64,000 bases of DNA from NCBI RefSeq assembly GCF_039634785.1, contig NZ_JBBIAB010000015.1:60385-124384 (forward strand). The letters run 5' to 3'. A program made the translations under genes and the position numbers. Below are positions 42,781-52,303 of the stretch, piece after piece; the stretch's first letter is position 1, and each line of letters opens with the position of its first letter. The notes under the pieces were generated by a model, which had not been told where the DNA came from, ran no database searches, and saw nothing but the letters and a program-made list of their open reading frames with translations. The DNA comes from Tistrella mobilis (GTDB lineage Bacteria > Pseudomonadota > Alphaproteobacteria > Tistrellales > Tistrellaceae).

Positions 42781-45471
42781 TCCGGTGCCCGGCAGGGGTT
42801 GGAGGGGGAGCGAGACGACGAATTCGGCGCCGCTGCGGCCGGTGCCGAGGCCCAGCCGGCCCCCGAAGCTTTCGACGATCTGGCGGCTGATGGCGAGGCC
42901 GAGCCCGGCGCCGGTCTGCTGATGGGCGGAGCCGCGGGCGAATTTTTCGAAGATCCGCTCCCGATCCTCTTCGGGCACGCCGCGGCCGTTGTCACGCACG
43001 CTCGCTTCGTAGATGTCGCCGCGCACGCGGCTCGACACCACCACCTGGGGTGTGGGGTCGGTGTTGTATTTGATCGCATTGGCGATCAGGTTGACCATCA
43101 CCTGGGCGAGCTTGTCGCGATCGCCCAGGATCAGGACATCGCGGGTCCGCGTGCCCCGTTTCAGCACCACGCCCGAGCGCAGGGCCAGCGCCTCGCAGCT
43201 TTCGATCGCCTGATCCAGCGCCATTTCCGGATCGAGCAGGCCCGGCGACCACGACAGGCCCCGGGTCTCCAGCAGGTTCATATCCAGAATCCCGTCCAGC
43301 AGCCGGGTCAGGCGCAGGCTTTCATTCTGGATGATGCCGAGGAACCGGAGCTTCTTCGCCTCGTCCAGATCCTGATTTTCAAGCAGGATGTCGCTGAACG
43401 AGCGGATCGAGGCCATGGGTGTGCGCAATTCGTGGCTGATCTGGCTCAGGAAATCATCCTTCTGCTTGTCGACCTCGCGCAGCCGGGCATTGGCCCGGGC
43501 CAGTTCCGCGGCCGTGCTCTCGATCTGCTGCGACTTCCGCTCCAGCTCGGCCGAATAGGCACGGATGCGCTCGGTCTCTCCCGCCAGCCGCTTCAGTTCT
43601 TCGACGCTGATCGTCTCGCTGGAAACGATGCGCGAAATCATGGTCCGGGCCGAGGCGGCGCCGATATGGGCGGCGAGCCGCTGCTCCACCGCGGTGATCA
43701 ATTCGTCGCTCGCCACCGTAGCACGGCCCGCCCGGCGGTCGCGGACGAAGATCTGCACGGTTTCCGCCGGACCCAGCACCCGGTCGGCGATCTGGCGCAG
43801 TTCGGTGATCGGGGCCGTGCGGCGCAGCACCCGCTGCTCGCTCTCGGTCCGGCGGCGGAAGACATCGATGAACAGCGCCGATTGCAGCCGGGCGAGCGGC
43901 GTCGGCTCGGTCATCATCGAGACCACGACGAAGAGTGCGGTGTTGACGAACAGGCTCCAGAAGGCGGCATGCACCAGCGGGTCGAGCCCGCTCAACCCGA
44001 ACAGCGTGCGCGGCTTCAGCCAGGCCCAGCCGAAGGGGCCGTTCTGCACCAGCGCGGTCGAGATCAGGAAATGGTCCTGGAAACTGGGCAGGAACAGCAT
44101 ATAGGCCCAGACCAGGAAGCCGGCGATCATGCCGGCGAGGGCCCCCTTGTGGGTTGCCCGCCGCCAGTAGAGCCCGCCGACCAGCGCCGGCAGAAACTGT
44201 GCTGCGCCACAGAACGAGATCAGGCCGATATCGGCAAGCGCCCCGGCCGTGGCGGCCAGGCGGAAATACAGAAAGCCCAGCAGGATGATGAACAGGATGC
44301 TGGCCCGGCGCGAGCCCAGGATGAAGCTGCGCACGGTTTCGGCATTGGCATCCGACAGCGACGAGAAGCGCAGCGCCAGCGGGGTCACGATGTGGTTGGA
44401 GATCATGGTCGAAAGCGCGATCGACGACACGATCACCATTGAGGTGGCCGAGGAAAACCCGCCGATGAAGGCCATCAGCGCGATCACGTCCTGGCCGGCA
44501 TCCAGCGGCAGGGTCAGCACATAGAGGTCGGGATTGGCATCGGGCGGCAGGCGGTTGAGCCCGGTGACCGCGATCGGCAACACCAGCAGGCAGAAGACGA
44601 AGAGATAGAGCGGAAACAGCCACGAGGCGGTGCGCAGCTGGCGCTCGTTGGAATTTTCGACCACCGTCACCTGGAACTGGCGCGGCAGGCAGATGATCGC
44701 CGCACCCGACAGGATGCAGAGCGTGACCCAGCGCACGCCGAAGGTCTGCTGCGGATTGGTGAGGCTGACGGGCGCATCGGCAAGCGCGGCCGCGGGGGAG
44801 CCCGCCAGCCAGAACACCACCCAGAGCCCGACCGCGAGCAGCGCCACCAGCTTGACCACCGCTTCCAGCGCAATCGCCGCGATCACGCCGTGATGGCGCT
44901 CGTTCACGTCGATATTGCGCACGCCGAACATGATCGAGAAGACCGCGAGCCCCAGCGCCACCCAGGCGCCCGACCAGTAGTCGGGCACCAGATCGATCTT
45001 GGTGGCGGTGACGGCACCCGCCGGGAAGGTGATCACCTGGAAGCTGGCGGTCAGCGCCTGCAGCTGGAGGGCGATGTAAGGCGTGGTCACGACCAGGGCC
45101 ACCAGGGTGACCACGGCGCCCAGCGCCGGGTTCTTGCCGAACCGGGCCGAGATCAGATCGGCGATCGAGGTGGTGTTGTGCACCCGCCCGACGGTGACCA
45201 GCTTGCGCAGGAACACCCACCAGCCGGTGAACACGATGGTCGGGCCGATATAGATCGTGGCGAATTCAAGCCCGCTGCGCGCCGCGGAGCCCACCGCACC
45301 GAAAAAGGTCCACGAGGTGCAGTAGACCGAAATCGACAGGGTGTAGATCAGCGGCGAGGCCGACCAGCGGGCGCGCCCGGCCCGGGCCTGCCGGTCGCAG
45401 ATGAAGGCCACGGTGAACAGCACCGCGACATAGAGCAGACAGACGGTGATGACCAGATTGGCCTGGAGCAT
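42751..45471 (-). CDS. Sodium/solute symporter-histidine kinase fusion (CbrA/CrbS-like)
   Basis: A 906-residue sensor from ATG 45471, which immediately follows the small membrane protein gene. Residues about 5-540 form a 13-helix SSS-family symporter domain (TSWTFFGAVGSAARSGLEF, then GGFSSATSMVIVSSIALSTM). A coiled coil precedes the kinase core: H680 in SQISHELRTPMASI, N-box NLIANAIKYN, DNGRGVPEEDRERIFEKF, GAGLGLAISRQIVE, all intact. It is the CbrA/CrbS arrangement that couples uptake or sensing of a solute (amino acid, acetate or other) to phosphorelay. Partner is likely the receiver gene (45782-46153) upstream in the same orientation. Confidence 0.94.
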   Translation of the reverse strand: MLQANLVITVCLLYVAVLFTVAFICDRQARAGRARWSASPLIYTLSISVYCTSWTFFGAVGSAARSGLEFATIYIGPTIVFTGWWVFLRKLVTVGRVHNTTSIADLISARFGKNPALGAVVTLVALVVTTPYIALQLQALTASFQVITFPAGAVTATKIDLVPDYWSGAWVALGLAVFSIMFGVRNIDVNERHHGVIAAIALEAVVKLVALLAVGLWVVFWLAGSPAAALADAPVSLTNPQQTFGVRWVTLCILSGAAIICLPRQFQVTVVENSNERQLRTASWLFPLYLFVFCLLVLPIAVTGLNRLPPDANPDLYVLTLPLDAGQDVIALMAFIGGFSSATSMVIVSSIALSTMISNHIVTPLALRFSSLSDANAETVRSFILGSRRASILFIILLGFLYFRLAATAGALADIGLISFCGAAQFLPALVGGLYWRRATHKGALAGMIAGFLVWAYMLFLPSFQDHFLISTALVQNGPFGWAWLKPRTLFGLSGLDPLVHAAFWSLFVNTALFVVVSMMTEPTPLARLQSALFIDVFRRRTESEQRVLRRTAPITELRQIADRVLGPAETVQIFVRDRRAGRATVASDELITAVEQRLAAHIGAASARTMISRIVSSETISVEELKRLAGETERIRAYSAELERKSQQIESTAAELARANARLREVDKQKDDFLSQISHELRTPMASIRSFSDILLENQDLDEAKKLRFLGIIQNESLRLTRLLDGILDMNLLETRGLSWSPGLLDPEMALDQAIESCEALALRSGVVLKRGTRTRDVLILGDRDKLAQVMVNLIANAIKYNTDPTPQVVVSSRVRGDIYEASVRDNGRGVPEEDRERIFEKFARGSAHQQTGAGLGLAISRQIVESFGGRLGLGTGRSGAEFVVSLPLQPLPGTGRERADLPKA

Positions 45472-45475
45472 CGGT

Positions 45476-45760
45476 TCAGCCCCGCCCTGCCCGTCTGCGC
45501 GGCGCATGGGGCCCCGTCGCCGTTTCCTGCCGGCGCAGCCGCTCTGCCACGATGAAGGCGCCGGCCACGATCAGCGCCCAGACCCCGAACAGATAGACCA
45601 CGATCAGCGGAATGCCGGCGATCTGCACCGGAGCCGTGAAGATCAGGATGATCGGCGGCATCAGCAGCAGAATGGCGGCATAGGGCAGCACGCCGGCCAG
45701 GTCGCGGATCCCCTGCCCCTGCTCGTGCCCCCCGCCGTCATCGACGGGATCGGTCTCCAT
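45476..45760 (-). CDS. Small two-helix membrane protein with the SSS kinase
   Basis: A 94-residue protein with two predicted helices (about residues 22-42 and 50-70: VVYLFGVWALIVAGAFIVAE). It lies 4 bases before the kinase gene. Its position suggests a subunit or accessory of the symporter domain, comparable to the short partner subunits of SSS transporters; no family assigned with confidence. Confidence 0.75.
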   Translation of the reverse strand: METDPVDDGGGHEQGQGIRDLAGVLPYAAILLLMPPIILIFTAPVQIAGIPLIVVYLFGVWALIVAGAFIVAERLRRQETATGPHAPRRRAGRG

Positions 45761-45781
45761 GCCTGCGGACTTTCGGTAAGA

Positions 45782-46153
45782 TCAGGCCCCGACGAAATGG
45801 CTGACCCGTTCGACGATATGGGCGTTGGAAAAGGGCTTCACGATGAAGGCGCTGGCGCCGATCTGCTCGGCCATCTCGCGGTCATGGGCCTGGCCCTTGG
45901 CCGTGAGCACGATCACCGGCAGCCCGCCGATCGTCCGATCGGTCCGGATCGCCCGCAGCACGTCGAAACCGTTCATGCCCGGCAGCATGACGTCGAGAAT
46001 CACGGCCTGAAACGGCTGTCGTCTGAGCCGGTCCAGCGCATCCGCGCCATTGGCGATGGTGTCGACCTCGAAGCCTGCCCGCGTGAGTATGAAGCTCAGC
46101 GACTCCGCGATATTCGGCTCATCTTCGGCGATGAGTATGCGCGCCCTTGACAA
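45782..46153 (-). CDS. Single-domain response regulator (CheY-like)
   Basis: A 123-residue receiver without an output domain. D54 is the phosphorylation site (VILDVMLPG), with E10/D11 acidic pocket, T84 and K106 (VKPFSN) in place. It opens the three-gene cluster receiver, small membrane protein, SSS kinase, and so is probably the partner of that kinase. An effector that it would act on is not evident. Confidence 0.93.
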   Translation of the reverse strand: MSRARILIAEDEPNIAESLSFILTRAGFEVDTIANGADALDRLRRQPFQAVILDVMLPGMNGFDVLRAIRTDRTIGGLPVIVLTAKGQAHDREMAEQIGASAFIVKPFSNAHIVERVSHFVGA

Positions 46154-46223
46154 GGCATCTATCCTCCCCGGTTTTTTGTTCAGCCTACAGCCATCACCGA
46201 CCCGCCCCCAAGGGTTTTCCGGA

Positions 46224-47690
46224 TCATGTGATCAACGGGGCTTCCTGGCGATGGTCGCAACCGTTGCGCGGACAGAGCCGGCAGACCGTGCCGAGGGGGA
46301 TGGTGGCGGTGGCCCGGTCGATGCCGTCGCCCTGCATCAGCCGGTCGGCATCGGCGGCCGCGGCGGCCAGCATCACCGACAGCAGGTGCCGGGGCCGGTC
46401 GGCCGCAGGCGGCCGCTTTTCCACCGCGCGGGCGAAGAACAGGAAGGCATCGCCCGAGGGCAGTTCACCGAAGGCGCGCGCCGTGACCCCCGGGGTCTGA
46501 AAGGCGCCATAGATCGGCCAGAGCGGGCAGGCATTGCCATAGCGCGGCAGCGGCAGCCGCGGCAGCGACATGCGCTTGGTCACATAGCCGGAACTGTCGG
46601 AGCGCATGAAGGCGAAGCGCACCCCTTCGGCGCCCGGCCGGCGGAGCGTGGCGGCCCGGTGCGCGGCCTGTTCATAGGAAACGCCGAAGATCCGGCCCAG
46701 CCGGTCCAGGTCGTAGCGATGGCGCTCCGCCGCCTCAAGAAAGCGGTCATAGGGCATGACGATGGCGGCGGCCATGTAGGATTGCAGCGCCGCCGCGGCC
46801 AGCACCCGCGCCTCGTCGGTGCCGAGTGCCGGATGGGCGGCGACGAAGGCCTCGATCTCGTCCCCCGCCAGCACGGCGGCAAGATCGCGCAGCAGGCCGA
46901 AGCGCCGCCGCTCGGGCGTCAGCGGATCATCCTCGGGCAGGGCGATCCCCAGCCGGGCGGCGGCGGCAGCTTCGGGCATTTCTCCCCGCCGCAGCCCCGC
47001 GCGGAACCCCTCGGCCGCCGTTTCGAGGAACGGAAAATGATTGCCGGTCTCATAGATGAATGTGTCGACATGCTCCATCACGGTCGAGGACCGGACCCGC
47101 ATATGGGCGCTGTCGAAAAAACCGGCCAGACGCTGAGCGGTTTCCGCCAGGCGGTGGCTGTCCGAGGCGACGATGGCGGTGAAACGCGCCCGGTCCGCCT
47201 CTTCCAGATCGCCGCCTTCCAGGATTTCGGCCGCCGACGACACCGCCGCCGCCCGGGTCAGGATCCGGTGGACGCTCTCGCCCAGGAAGGGGTCGTGGTT
47301 CAGCCGGTCGGCCATGGCCAGCACCACCTGGCGCTGATCCATCCAGGCCCGGTAGACCCCCAGCAGCAGCGCCGCCCAGCCGGGGGCCCGGCCGACCAGT
47401 TCCTCGGCCGCTTCGGCGGGCGGCGCGCCATCGGACACCGCCGGATCGGCGGCAATCTCGTTCAGCATGTCGACCAGCCGACGCTCGGCACCGCCATCCA
47501 GCAGGCTGCGGGGCACGCCGATCCCGCGGGCGATCCGGTCCAGCAGCTCCCCCGCCACCGGCCGGCGATCATGTTCTATCAGGTTGAGATAGGCCGCAGA
47601 AATCCCTGCGCGACGCGCAAGCGCGCCCTGCGTCAACCCCGCCTCCTTGCGCAGGGTCCGGATCTTCATGCCGGTCAGCGTGCGCGACAT
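46224..47690 (-). CDS. XRE-IrrE-DUF2083 regulator, short-chain fatty acyl (ScfR/RamB) type
   Basis: A 488-residue regulator. Residues about 8-62 are an XRE helix-turn-helix (GLTQGALARRAGISAAYLNL), followed by an IrrE-like region and a DUF2083 C-terminal region (VRFAFMRSDSSGYVTKRMSL, then LPLPRYGNACPLWPIYGAF) with a late cysteine cluster (CRLCPRNGC). Such regulators (ScfR, RamB, PrpC-type) control acetate, propionate and related short-chain acid use. It is divergent from the importer, sharing the AT-rich promoter region with an inverted repeat at 47713-47761. Confidence 0.9.
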   Translation of the reverse strand: MSRTLTGMKIRTLRKEAGLTQGALARRAGISAAYLNLIEHDRRPVAGELLDRIARGIGVPRSLLDGGAERRLVDMLNEIAADPAVSDGAPPAEAAEELVGRAPGWAALLLGVYRAWMDQRQVVLAMADRLNHDPFLGESVHRILTRAAAVSSAAEILEGGDLEEADRARFTAIVASDSHRLAETAQRLAGFFDSAHMRVRSSTVMEHVDTFIYETGNHFPFLETAAEGFRAGLRRGEMPEAAAAARLGIALPEDDPLTPERRRFGLLRDLAAVLAGDEIEAFVAAHPALGTDEARVLAAAALQSYMAAAIVMPYDRFLEAAERHRYDLDRLGRIFGVSYEQAAHRAATLRRPGAEGVRFAFMRSDSSGYVTKRMSLPRLPLPRYGNACPLWPIYGAFQTPGVTARAFGELPSGDAFLFFARAVEKRPPAADRPRHLLSVMLAAAAADADRLMQGDGIDRATATIPLGTVCRLCPRNGCDHRQEAPLIT

Positions 47691-47712
47691 CTCCCCTCTC
47701 CCACCAGCGCTC

Positions 47713-47761
47713 TTGTAAATTAATCACAAAACAGGGACATATCGACTCAAAAGATTTACAA
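47713..47761. promoter_or_regulatory. TTGTAAAT ... ATTTACAA inverted repeat, likely operator
   Basis: Half sites TTGTAAAT (47713-47720) and ATTTACAA (47754-47761) in inverted orientation, with another CACAAAA copy between them. They resemble the TTTGCAAA-like sites of RamB/ScfR regulators (known family), and lie between the ScfR-type gene and the importer. Binding by the adjacent regulator is inference. Confidence 0.5.
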
Positions 47762-47886
47762 AATTATATAACCAAAACAATGACTTATTGAAACACGCCA
47801 CAAATGAGGGAAGGATAGTGCCCAGGCGGGAACGCCTGACGCGCCGGCCCGCGGATCGGCGCGATCAAGATACGGGAGGAGACATA

Positions 47887-49227
47887 ATGAGCATCGTTCG
47901 GATGAACCGACGTGCCTTCCTGAGGAGCAGTGCACTCGTCGGTGCCGGGCTCGCCGTACCGACCATCTTCACCAGCGCCTCCAGAGCCGCGGACTTCTGC
48001 AACGCACCGACCGGCAGCACCGTGACCCTCGGCTTCAACGTGCCCCAGACGGGGCCCTATGCCGACGAGGGTGCGGACGAACTGCGCGCCTATCAGCTGG
48101 CCGTCAAGCACCTCAACGGCGAGGGCGACGGCGGCATGCTGAACACGTTCAAGGGCTCGCAGCTGAAGGGCAACGGCATCCTGGGCAAGAAGGTCGTCTT
48201 CGTCACCGGCGACACGCAGACCAAATCCGATGCGGCCCGCGCCTCGGCCACCCGCATGATCGAGCGTGACGGCGCGATCATGATCACCGGCGGCTCGTCG
48301 TCGGGTGTGGCCGTGGCGGTGCAGTCGCTTTGCCAGGACGCCGGCGTGATCTTCATGTCCGGCCTGACCCATTCCAACGACACCACCGGCAAGGACAAGC
48401 GCCGCAACGGGTTCCGGCACTTCTTCAATGCCTATATGTCGGGTCAGGCGCTGGGGCCGGTGCTGGGCGAAGCCTATGGCAAGGACCGCAAGGCCTATCA
48501 CCTGACCGCCGACTATACCTGGGGCTGGACCCAGGAAGAATCGATCAAGGCGGCCACCGAGAAACTGGGCTGGAAGACGGTCGCGACCGTCAGAACCCCG
48601 CTCGGCGCGGCGGATTTCTCGCAGTATCTGACCCCGGTGCTGAGCTCGGGCGCGGATGTGCTGATCCTCAACCACTATGGCGGCGACATGATCAACTCGC
48701 TGACCCAGGCGGTGCAGTTCGGCATGCGCGACAAGCAGGTGAACGGCAAGAATTTCGAGATCGTCGTCCCGCTGTTCTCGGAACTGATGGCCCAGGGTGC
48801 GGGCGATGCCGTGAAGGGCATCTACGGCACCGCCAACTGGGACTGGAAGCTGGAGGACGAAGGCACCAGGGCCTTCACCAAATCCTTCGGTCAGGAATAC
48901 GGCCAGCCGCCGTCGCAGGCCGCCCACACCTGCTATGTGCAGGCCCTGCTCTACGCCAATGCCTGCGAAATGGCCGGCACCTTCAATCCCGAGGGTGTGG
49001 TCAAGGCGCTGGAGGGCTTCAAGTTCGACGGGCTCGGCAACGGCCCCACTCTCTATCGTGCCGACGATCACCAGTGCTTCAAGCCGGTGCTGGTCGTGCA
49101 GGGTAAGGAGAACCCGTCCGACAAGTTCGACCTGATGCGCATCGTCAAGCAGGTGCCCACCGAGGACGTGATCTACGACGCCGCGATGTTCGGCGGCGAG
49201 CTCGGCCCGGTCAACTCCCGCTGCTGA
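47887..49227 (+). CDS. ABC importer substrate-binding protein (HAAT family), Tat signal
   Basis: A 446-residue periplasmic solute-binding protein. The N-terminus carries a twin-arginine signal (NRRAFLRSSALVGAGLAVPT; RR at 8-9) and cleavage is expected near SRA-ADF (about residue 34). The rest is a type I periplasmic-binding fold, with GPYADEGADELRAYQLAVKH and YTWGWTQEESIKAA as family-typical parts. ATG 47887 has GGGAGGAG in front. Ligand unknown; the ScfR-type regulator suggests a short-chain acid or derived compound. Confidence 0.92.
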   Translation: MSIVRMNRRAFLRSSALVGAGLAVPTIFTSASRAADFCNAPTGSTVTLGFNVPQTGPYADEGADELRAYQLAVKHLNGEGDGGMLNTFKGSQLKGNGILGKKVVFVTGDTQTKSDAARASATRMIERDGAIMITGGSSSGVAVAVQSLCQDAGVIFMSGLTHSNDTTGKDKRRNGFRHFFNAYMSGQALGPVLGEAYGKDRKAYHLTADYTWGWTQEESIKAATEKLGWKTVATVRTPLGAADFSQYLTPVLSSGADVLILNHYGGDMINSLTQAVQFGMRDKQVNGKNFEIVVPLFSELMAQGAGDAVKGIYGTANWDWKLEDEGTRAFTKSFGQEYGQPPSQAAHTCYVQALLYANACEMAGTFNPEGVVKALEGFKFDGLGNGPTLYRADDHQCFKPVLVVQGKENPSDKFDLMRIVKQVPTEDVIYDAAMFGGELGPVNSRC

Positions 49228-49243
49228 CCCGTTGAGGGATCCA

Positions 49244-49296
49244 GGGCCGGCCCCGGCGACGGGACCGGCCCGTCCTCATATGCGCGCGTCGCGCAT
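49244..49296 (+). promoter_or_regulatory. Two hairpins between binding-protein and permease genes
   Basis: Stems GGGCCGG/CCGGCCC (49244-49250, 49265-49271) and ATGCGCG/CGCGCAT (49280-49286, 49290-49296). No T-run. Such hairpins after binding-protein genes often reduce downstream permease expression or stabilise upstream mRNA. Confidence 0.55.
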
Positions 49297-49353
49297 GCGC
49301 GTATCTCCTGCCCTCTTGGAAGCGGCCCGCGCAGGCTGGGCTGGGAAAAACCC

Positions 49354-50379
49354 ATGGACGCATTCGCTCTCCAACTGCTCAACGGTCTGGACAAGGGCGG
49401 CGCCTATGCGCTGATCGCCCTGGGCCTCACTCTGGTCTTCGGCACGCTCGGTGTGGTGAATTTCGCCCACGGCGCCCTGTTCATGATCGGCGCCTTCATC
49501 GCCGTCAGCGTGAACGGGCTGCTGCGCCTGGAAACCGTGACCATCGATCCCACCAAGCTGACCCCCTGGGGATCGCCCATGGAGGTGCGCACGCCCCTGG
49601 TCCAGGCCTGGCTGGGCGATTTCGGCGGCTTCCTGCTGCAGTATTCGGTGCCGCTGTCGATCCTGGTCGCGATACCGGTGATGCTGCTGCTGGGCGTCGC
49701 CATGGAACGCGGGCTGATCCGCTATTTCTACCGCCGCACCCATGCCGAACAGATCCTGGTGACCTTCGGCCTCGCCATCGTGCTGCAGGAGCTGATCAAG
49801 GCCGCCTTCGGCGCCAACCCGATCTCGATGGCCGCGCCGCCGGCCTTTTCGGGCAGCGCCAATATCGGCGAGTGGATCGGGCTCGGCGCCGGGGTGATCT
49901 ATCCCTGGTGGCGGCTGGTCTATCTGGGCTTCGCCCTGGTCATCATCGCGGGCGTGATCGCCTTCCTGCAATTCACCACCTACGGCATGGTCGTGCGGGC
50001 CGGCATGCAGGACCGCCAGACCGTCGGCTTCCTGGGCATCAACATCCAGCGCCGCTTCACGATCGTCTTCGGCATCGCGGCCGCGGTCGCCGGCATGGCG
50101 GGGGTGATGTACACGCCGATCGTGCCGCCCAGCTACCATATCGGCATGGAATTCCTGGTGCTCTCCTTCGTCGTCGTCGTGGTCGGCGGCATGGGATCGA
50201 TCAGCGGTGCGGTCGCCGCCGGCTTCCTGCTCGGCATCCTGCAGAGCTTCGCCTCGATGACCGAGGTGAAGGCCGTGATCCCCGGCATCGACCAGGTGAT
50301 CGTCTACCTCGTCGCCGTCGCCGTGCTCCTGATCCGGCCGCGCGGGCTGATGGGTCGCAAGGGCGTGATGGAGAACTGA
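49354..50379 (+). CDS. HAAT ABC importer permease (LivH-like)
   Basis: A 341-residue inner-membrane protein with about eight helices. [26 protein letters not shown] (18-43 in order; the family opening) and [20 protein letters not shown] (about 262-281) are the LivH/UrtB hallmarks. It is 127 bases after the binding-protein gene and 1 base before the LivM-type gene. Confidence 0.93.
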   Translation: MDAFALQLLNGLDKGGAYALIALGLTLVFGTLGVVNFAHGALFMIGAFIAVSVNGLLRLETVTIDPTKLTPWGSPMEVRTPLVQAWLGDFGGFLLQYSVPLSILVAIPVMLLLGVAMERGLIRYFYRRTHAEQILVTFGLAIVLQELIKAAFGANPISMAAPPAFSGSANIGEWIGLGAGVIYPWWRLVYLGFALVIIAGVIAFLQFTTYGMVVRAGMQDRQTVGFLGINIQRRFTIVFGIAAAVAGMAGVMYTPIVPPSYHIGMEFLVLSFVVVVVGGMGSISGAVAAGFLLGILQSFASMTEVKAVIPGIDQVIVYLVAVAVLLIRPRGLMGRKGVMEN

Positions 50380-50380
50380 G

Positions 50381-51532
50381 ATGCGCACGCTTCGCCACGA
50401 CCTGATCTATATGGCCGTCTTCACCCTGGTCATCCTGACCATGCCGCTGTGGATGCAGCCCTTCGGTGCCGCCTATCCCGATCTGCTCCAGCGGTTCGCG
50501 ATCTACGGCATTCTGGCCATCGGCTTCAATGTCCTGTTCGGCATGACCGGCTATCTGTCCTTCGGCCATGCCGCCTTTCTGGGCGTCGGGTCCTATGCCG
50601 CGATGTGGTCGTTCAAGCTGCTGACCATGAGCGCCATCCCGGCGCTGATCTTCGGCGTGCTGGTCTCCGGGGTGTTCGCCGCTGTGATCGGCTTCATCAG
50701 CCTGCGCCGCAGCGGCATCTATTTCTCGATCCTGACGCTCGCCTTCGCCCAGATGTCCTACAATCTGGCATATTCGGTGCTCACCCCCATCACCAATGGT
50801 GAGACCGGGCTGCAGCTGTCGCAGAGCGACCCCAGGGTCATCGATGCGGCGCTGGGCGTCGAGCCGACCGTCGGCCTGCCGGTGCCGACCATCTTCGGCA
50901 TGGATATGAGCGGCTTCGGCGGGTTCTATTTCTGCGCGGTGCTGCTGATCCTGGGCTTCTTCCTGACGCTCCGGATCGACAATTCGCCCTTCGGCATGAT
51001 GCTGCGGGCGATCAAGTCGAACCAGACCCGCATGGCCTATACCGGCTTCAACACCCGGCCCTATACCATGGCCGCCTTCGTGATCTCAGGCATGTATGCG
51101 GGCCTCGCCGGTGCGCTGCTGGTGGTGACCGACCCGCTGGCGGGGGCAGAGCGCATGCAGTGGACGGCCTCGGGCGAGGTGGTGCTGATGACCATCCTGG
51201 GCGGCGCCGGCACCCTGCTCGGCCCGCTGATCGGGGCGACCGTCATCAAGTATTTCGAGAACATCTTCTCGGCCTATCACCATGCCAAGCTGGAAGATGC
51301 GCTCTCCTTCCTGCCCGACGGGCTGCAGCATACCATGGTAACGGTCATCTCGCCGTTCGTAGGCGAGGGCTGGCACCTGACGCTCGGCCTGATCTTCCTG
51401 GTGATCGTGATCTTCCTGCCCGGCGGGCTGATGGAAGGCGCCCGGCGGATCCGGGCGGCCTGGACACGGCGCCGGCAGCCTGCGACGGCGGATCAGACCA
51501 CGGGCGGCCTGCGCCCGGCCAAGGCGGAATAG
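50381..51532 (+). CDS. HAAT ABC importer permease (LivM-like)
   Basis: A 383-residue inner-membrane protein with about ten helices. The LivM motifs [20 protein letters not shown] (about 46-65) and [20 protein letters not shown] (about 284-303) are clear. It ends in a short hydrophilic tail ([16 protein letters not shown]). Partner of the LivH-type subunit. Confidence 0.93.
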   Translation: MRTLRHDLIYMAVFTLVILTMPLWMQPFGAAYPDLLQRFAIYGILAIGFNVLFGMTGYLSFGHAAFLGVGSYAAMWSFKLLTMSAIPALIFGVLVSGVFAAVIGFISLRRSGIYFSILTLAFAQMSYNLAYSVLTPITNGETGLQLSQSDPRVIDAALGVEPTVGLPVPTIFGMDMSGFGGFYFCAVLLILGFFLTLRIDNSPFGMMLRAIKSNQTRMAYTGFNTRPYTMAAFVISGMYAGLAGALLVVTDPLAGAERMQWTASGEVVLMTILGGAGTLLGPLIGATVIKYFENIFSAYHHAKLEDALSFLPDGLQHTMVTVISPFVGEGWHLTLGLIFLVIVIFLPGGLMEGARRIRAAWTRRRQPATADQTTGGLRPAKAE

Positions 51533-51544
51533 GAGATGACGGCC

Positions 51545-52303
51545 ATGGAGAATGCAGTCCTCCACGTCGCCGATGTGCAGAAGAATTTCCGGGGTCTGAA
51601 GGCGCTGTCGGATATCGACCTCCAGGTCATGGAGGGCACCACCCACGCCATCATCGGCCCGAACGGCGCCGGCAAATCCACTTTGCTCAACGTCTGCATC
51701 GGCCGGCTGCCGCCGGATTCGGGTGCCGTGGTGTTCGACGGCGAGGTCATCACCGGCAAGAAGCCGCACGAGATCAACCAGATGGGCATCGCGCGCGTCT
51801 TCCAGACGCCCGAGATCTTTCCCGATCTCACCCTCTTGCAGAATGTGATGGTGCCGGCCTTCGCGAAGCGCGACGGATCGTTCAGGCTCAACCCGTTGCA
51901 GATGGTGTCGGCCCAGGCGGCGATCCGCGACGAGGCGGAACACTGGCTGACCGATGTCGGGCTGAAAGAACATATGCACCGCACCGCCGGCAGCCTGTCG
52001 CGCGGCGACAAGCGGCGGCTGGAACTGGCCATGGCGCTGGTCCAGCACCCCCGCCTGCTGCTGCTGGACGAGCCCACCGCCGGCATGTCGCGCCACGACA
52101 CCAACTCCACGATCGATCTGCTGAAGAAGATCAAGGAGCGCGGCATGACCAAGGTGATCATCGAACACGACATGCATGTGGTGTTCTCTCTGGCCGACCG
52201 GATCACCGTGCTGGCCCAGGGGCGGATCATCGCCGATGGCGCGCCCGACGAGGTGCGCGCCAATCCGAAGGTGCGCGAGGCCTATCTCGGAGGAAACCAC
52301 TGA
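51545..52303 (+). CDS. HAAT ABC importer ATPase (LivG-like)
   Basis: A 252-residue ATPase. Walker A GPNGAGKST, Walker B LLLLDEPTAGMS, H-loop IIEHDMHVV. The signature is SLSRGDKRRLE, atypical (LSRGD instead of LSGGQ) but seen in LivG-type subunits. ATG 51545 is preferred over 51536 because AGGAG is 9 bases in front of it. The stop overlaps the LivF-like start. Confidence 0.92.
   Translation: MENAVLHVADVQKNFRGLKALSDIDLQVMEGTTHAIIGPNGAGKSTLLNVCIGRLPPDSGAVVFDGEVITGKKPHEINQMGIARVFQTPEIFPDLTLLQNVMVPAFAKRDGSFRLNPLQMVSAQAAIRDEAEHWLTDVGLKEHMHRTAGSLSRGDKRRLELAMALVQHPRLLLLDEPTAGMSRHDTNSTIDLLKKIKERGMTKVIIEHDMHVVFSLADRITVLAQGRIIADGAPDEVRANPKVREAYLGGNH

Noticed and set aside
42799..44442. 547-codon plus-strand frame opposite the SSS kinase gene
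   Set aside because: Antisense shadow of the kinase; no domain-like content.
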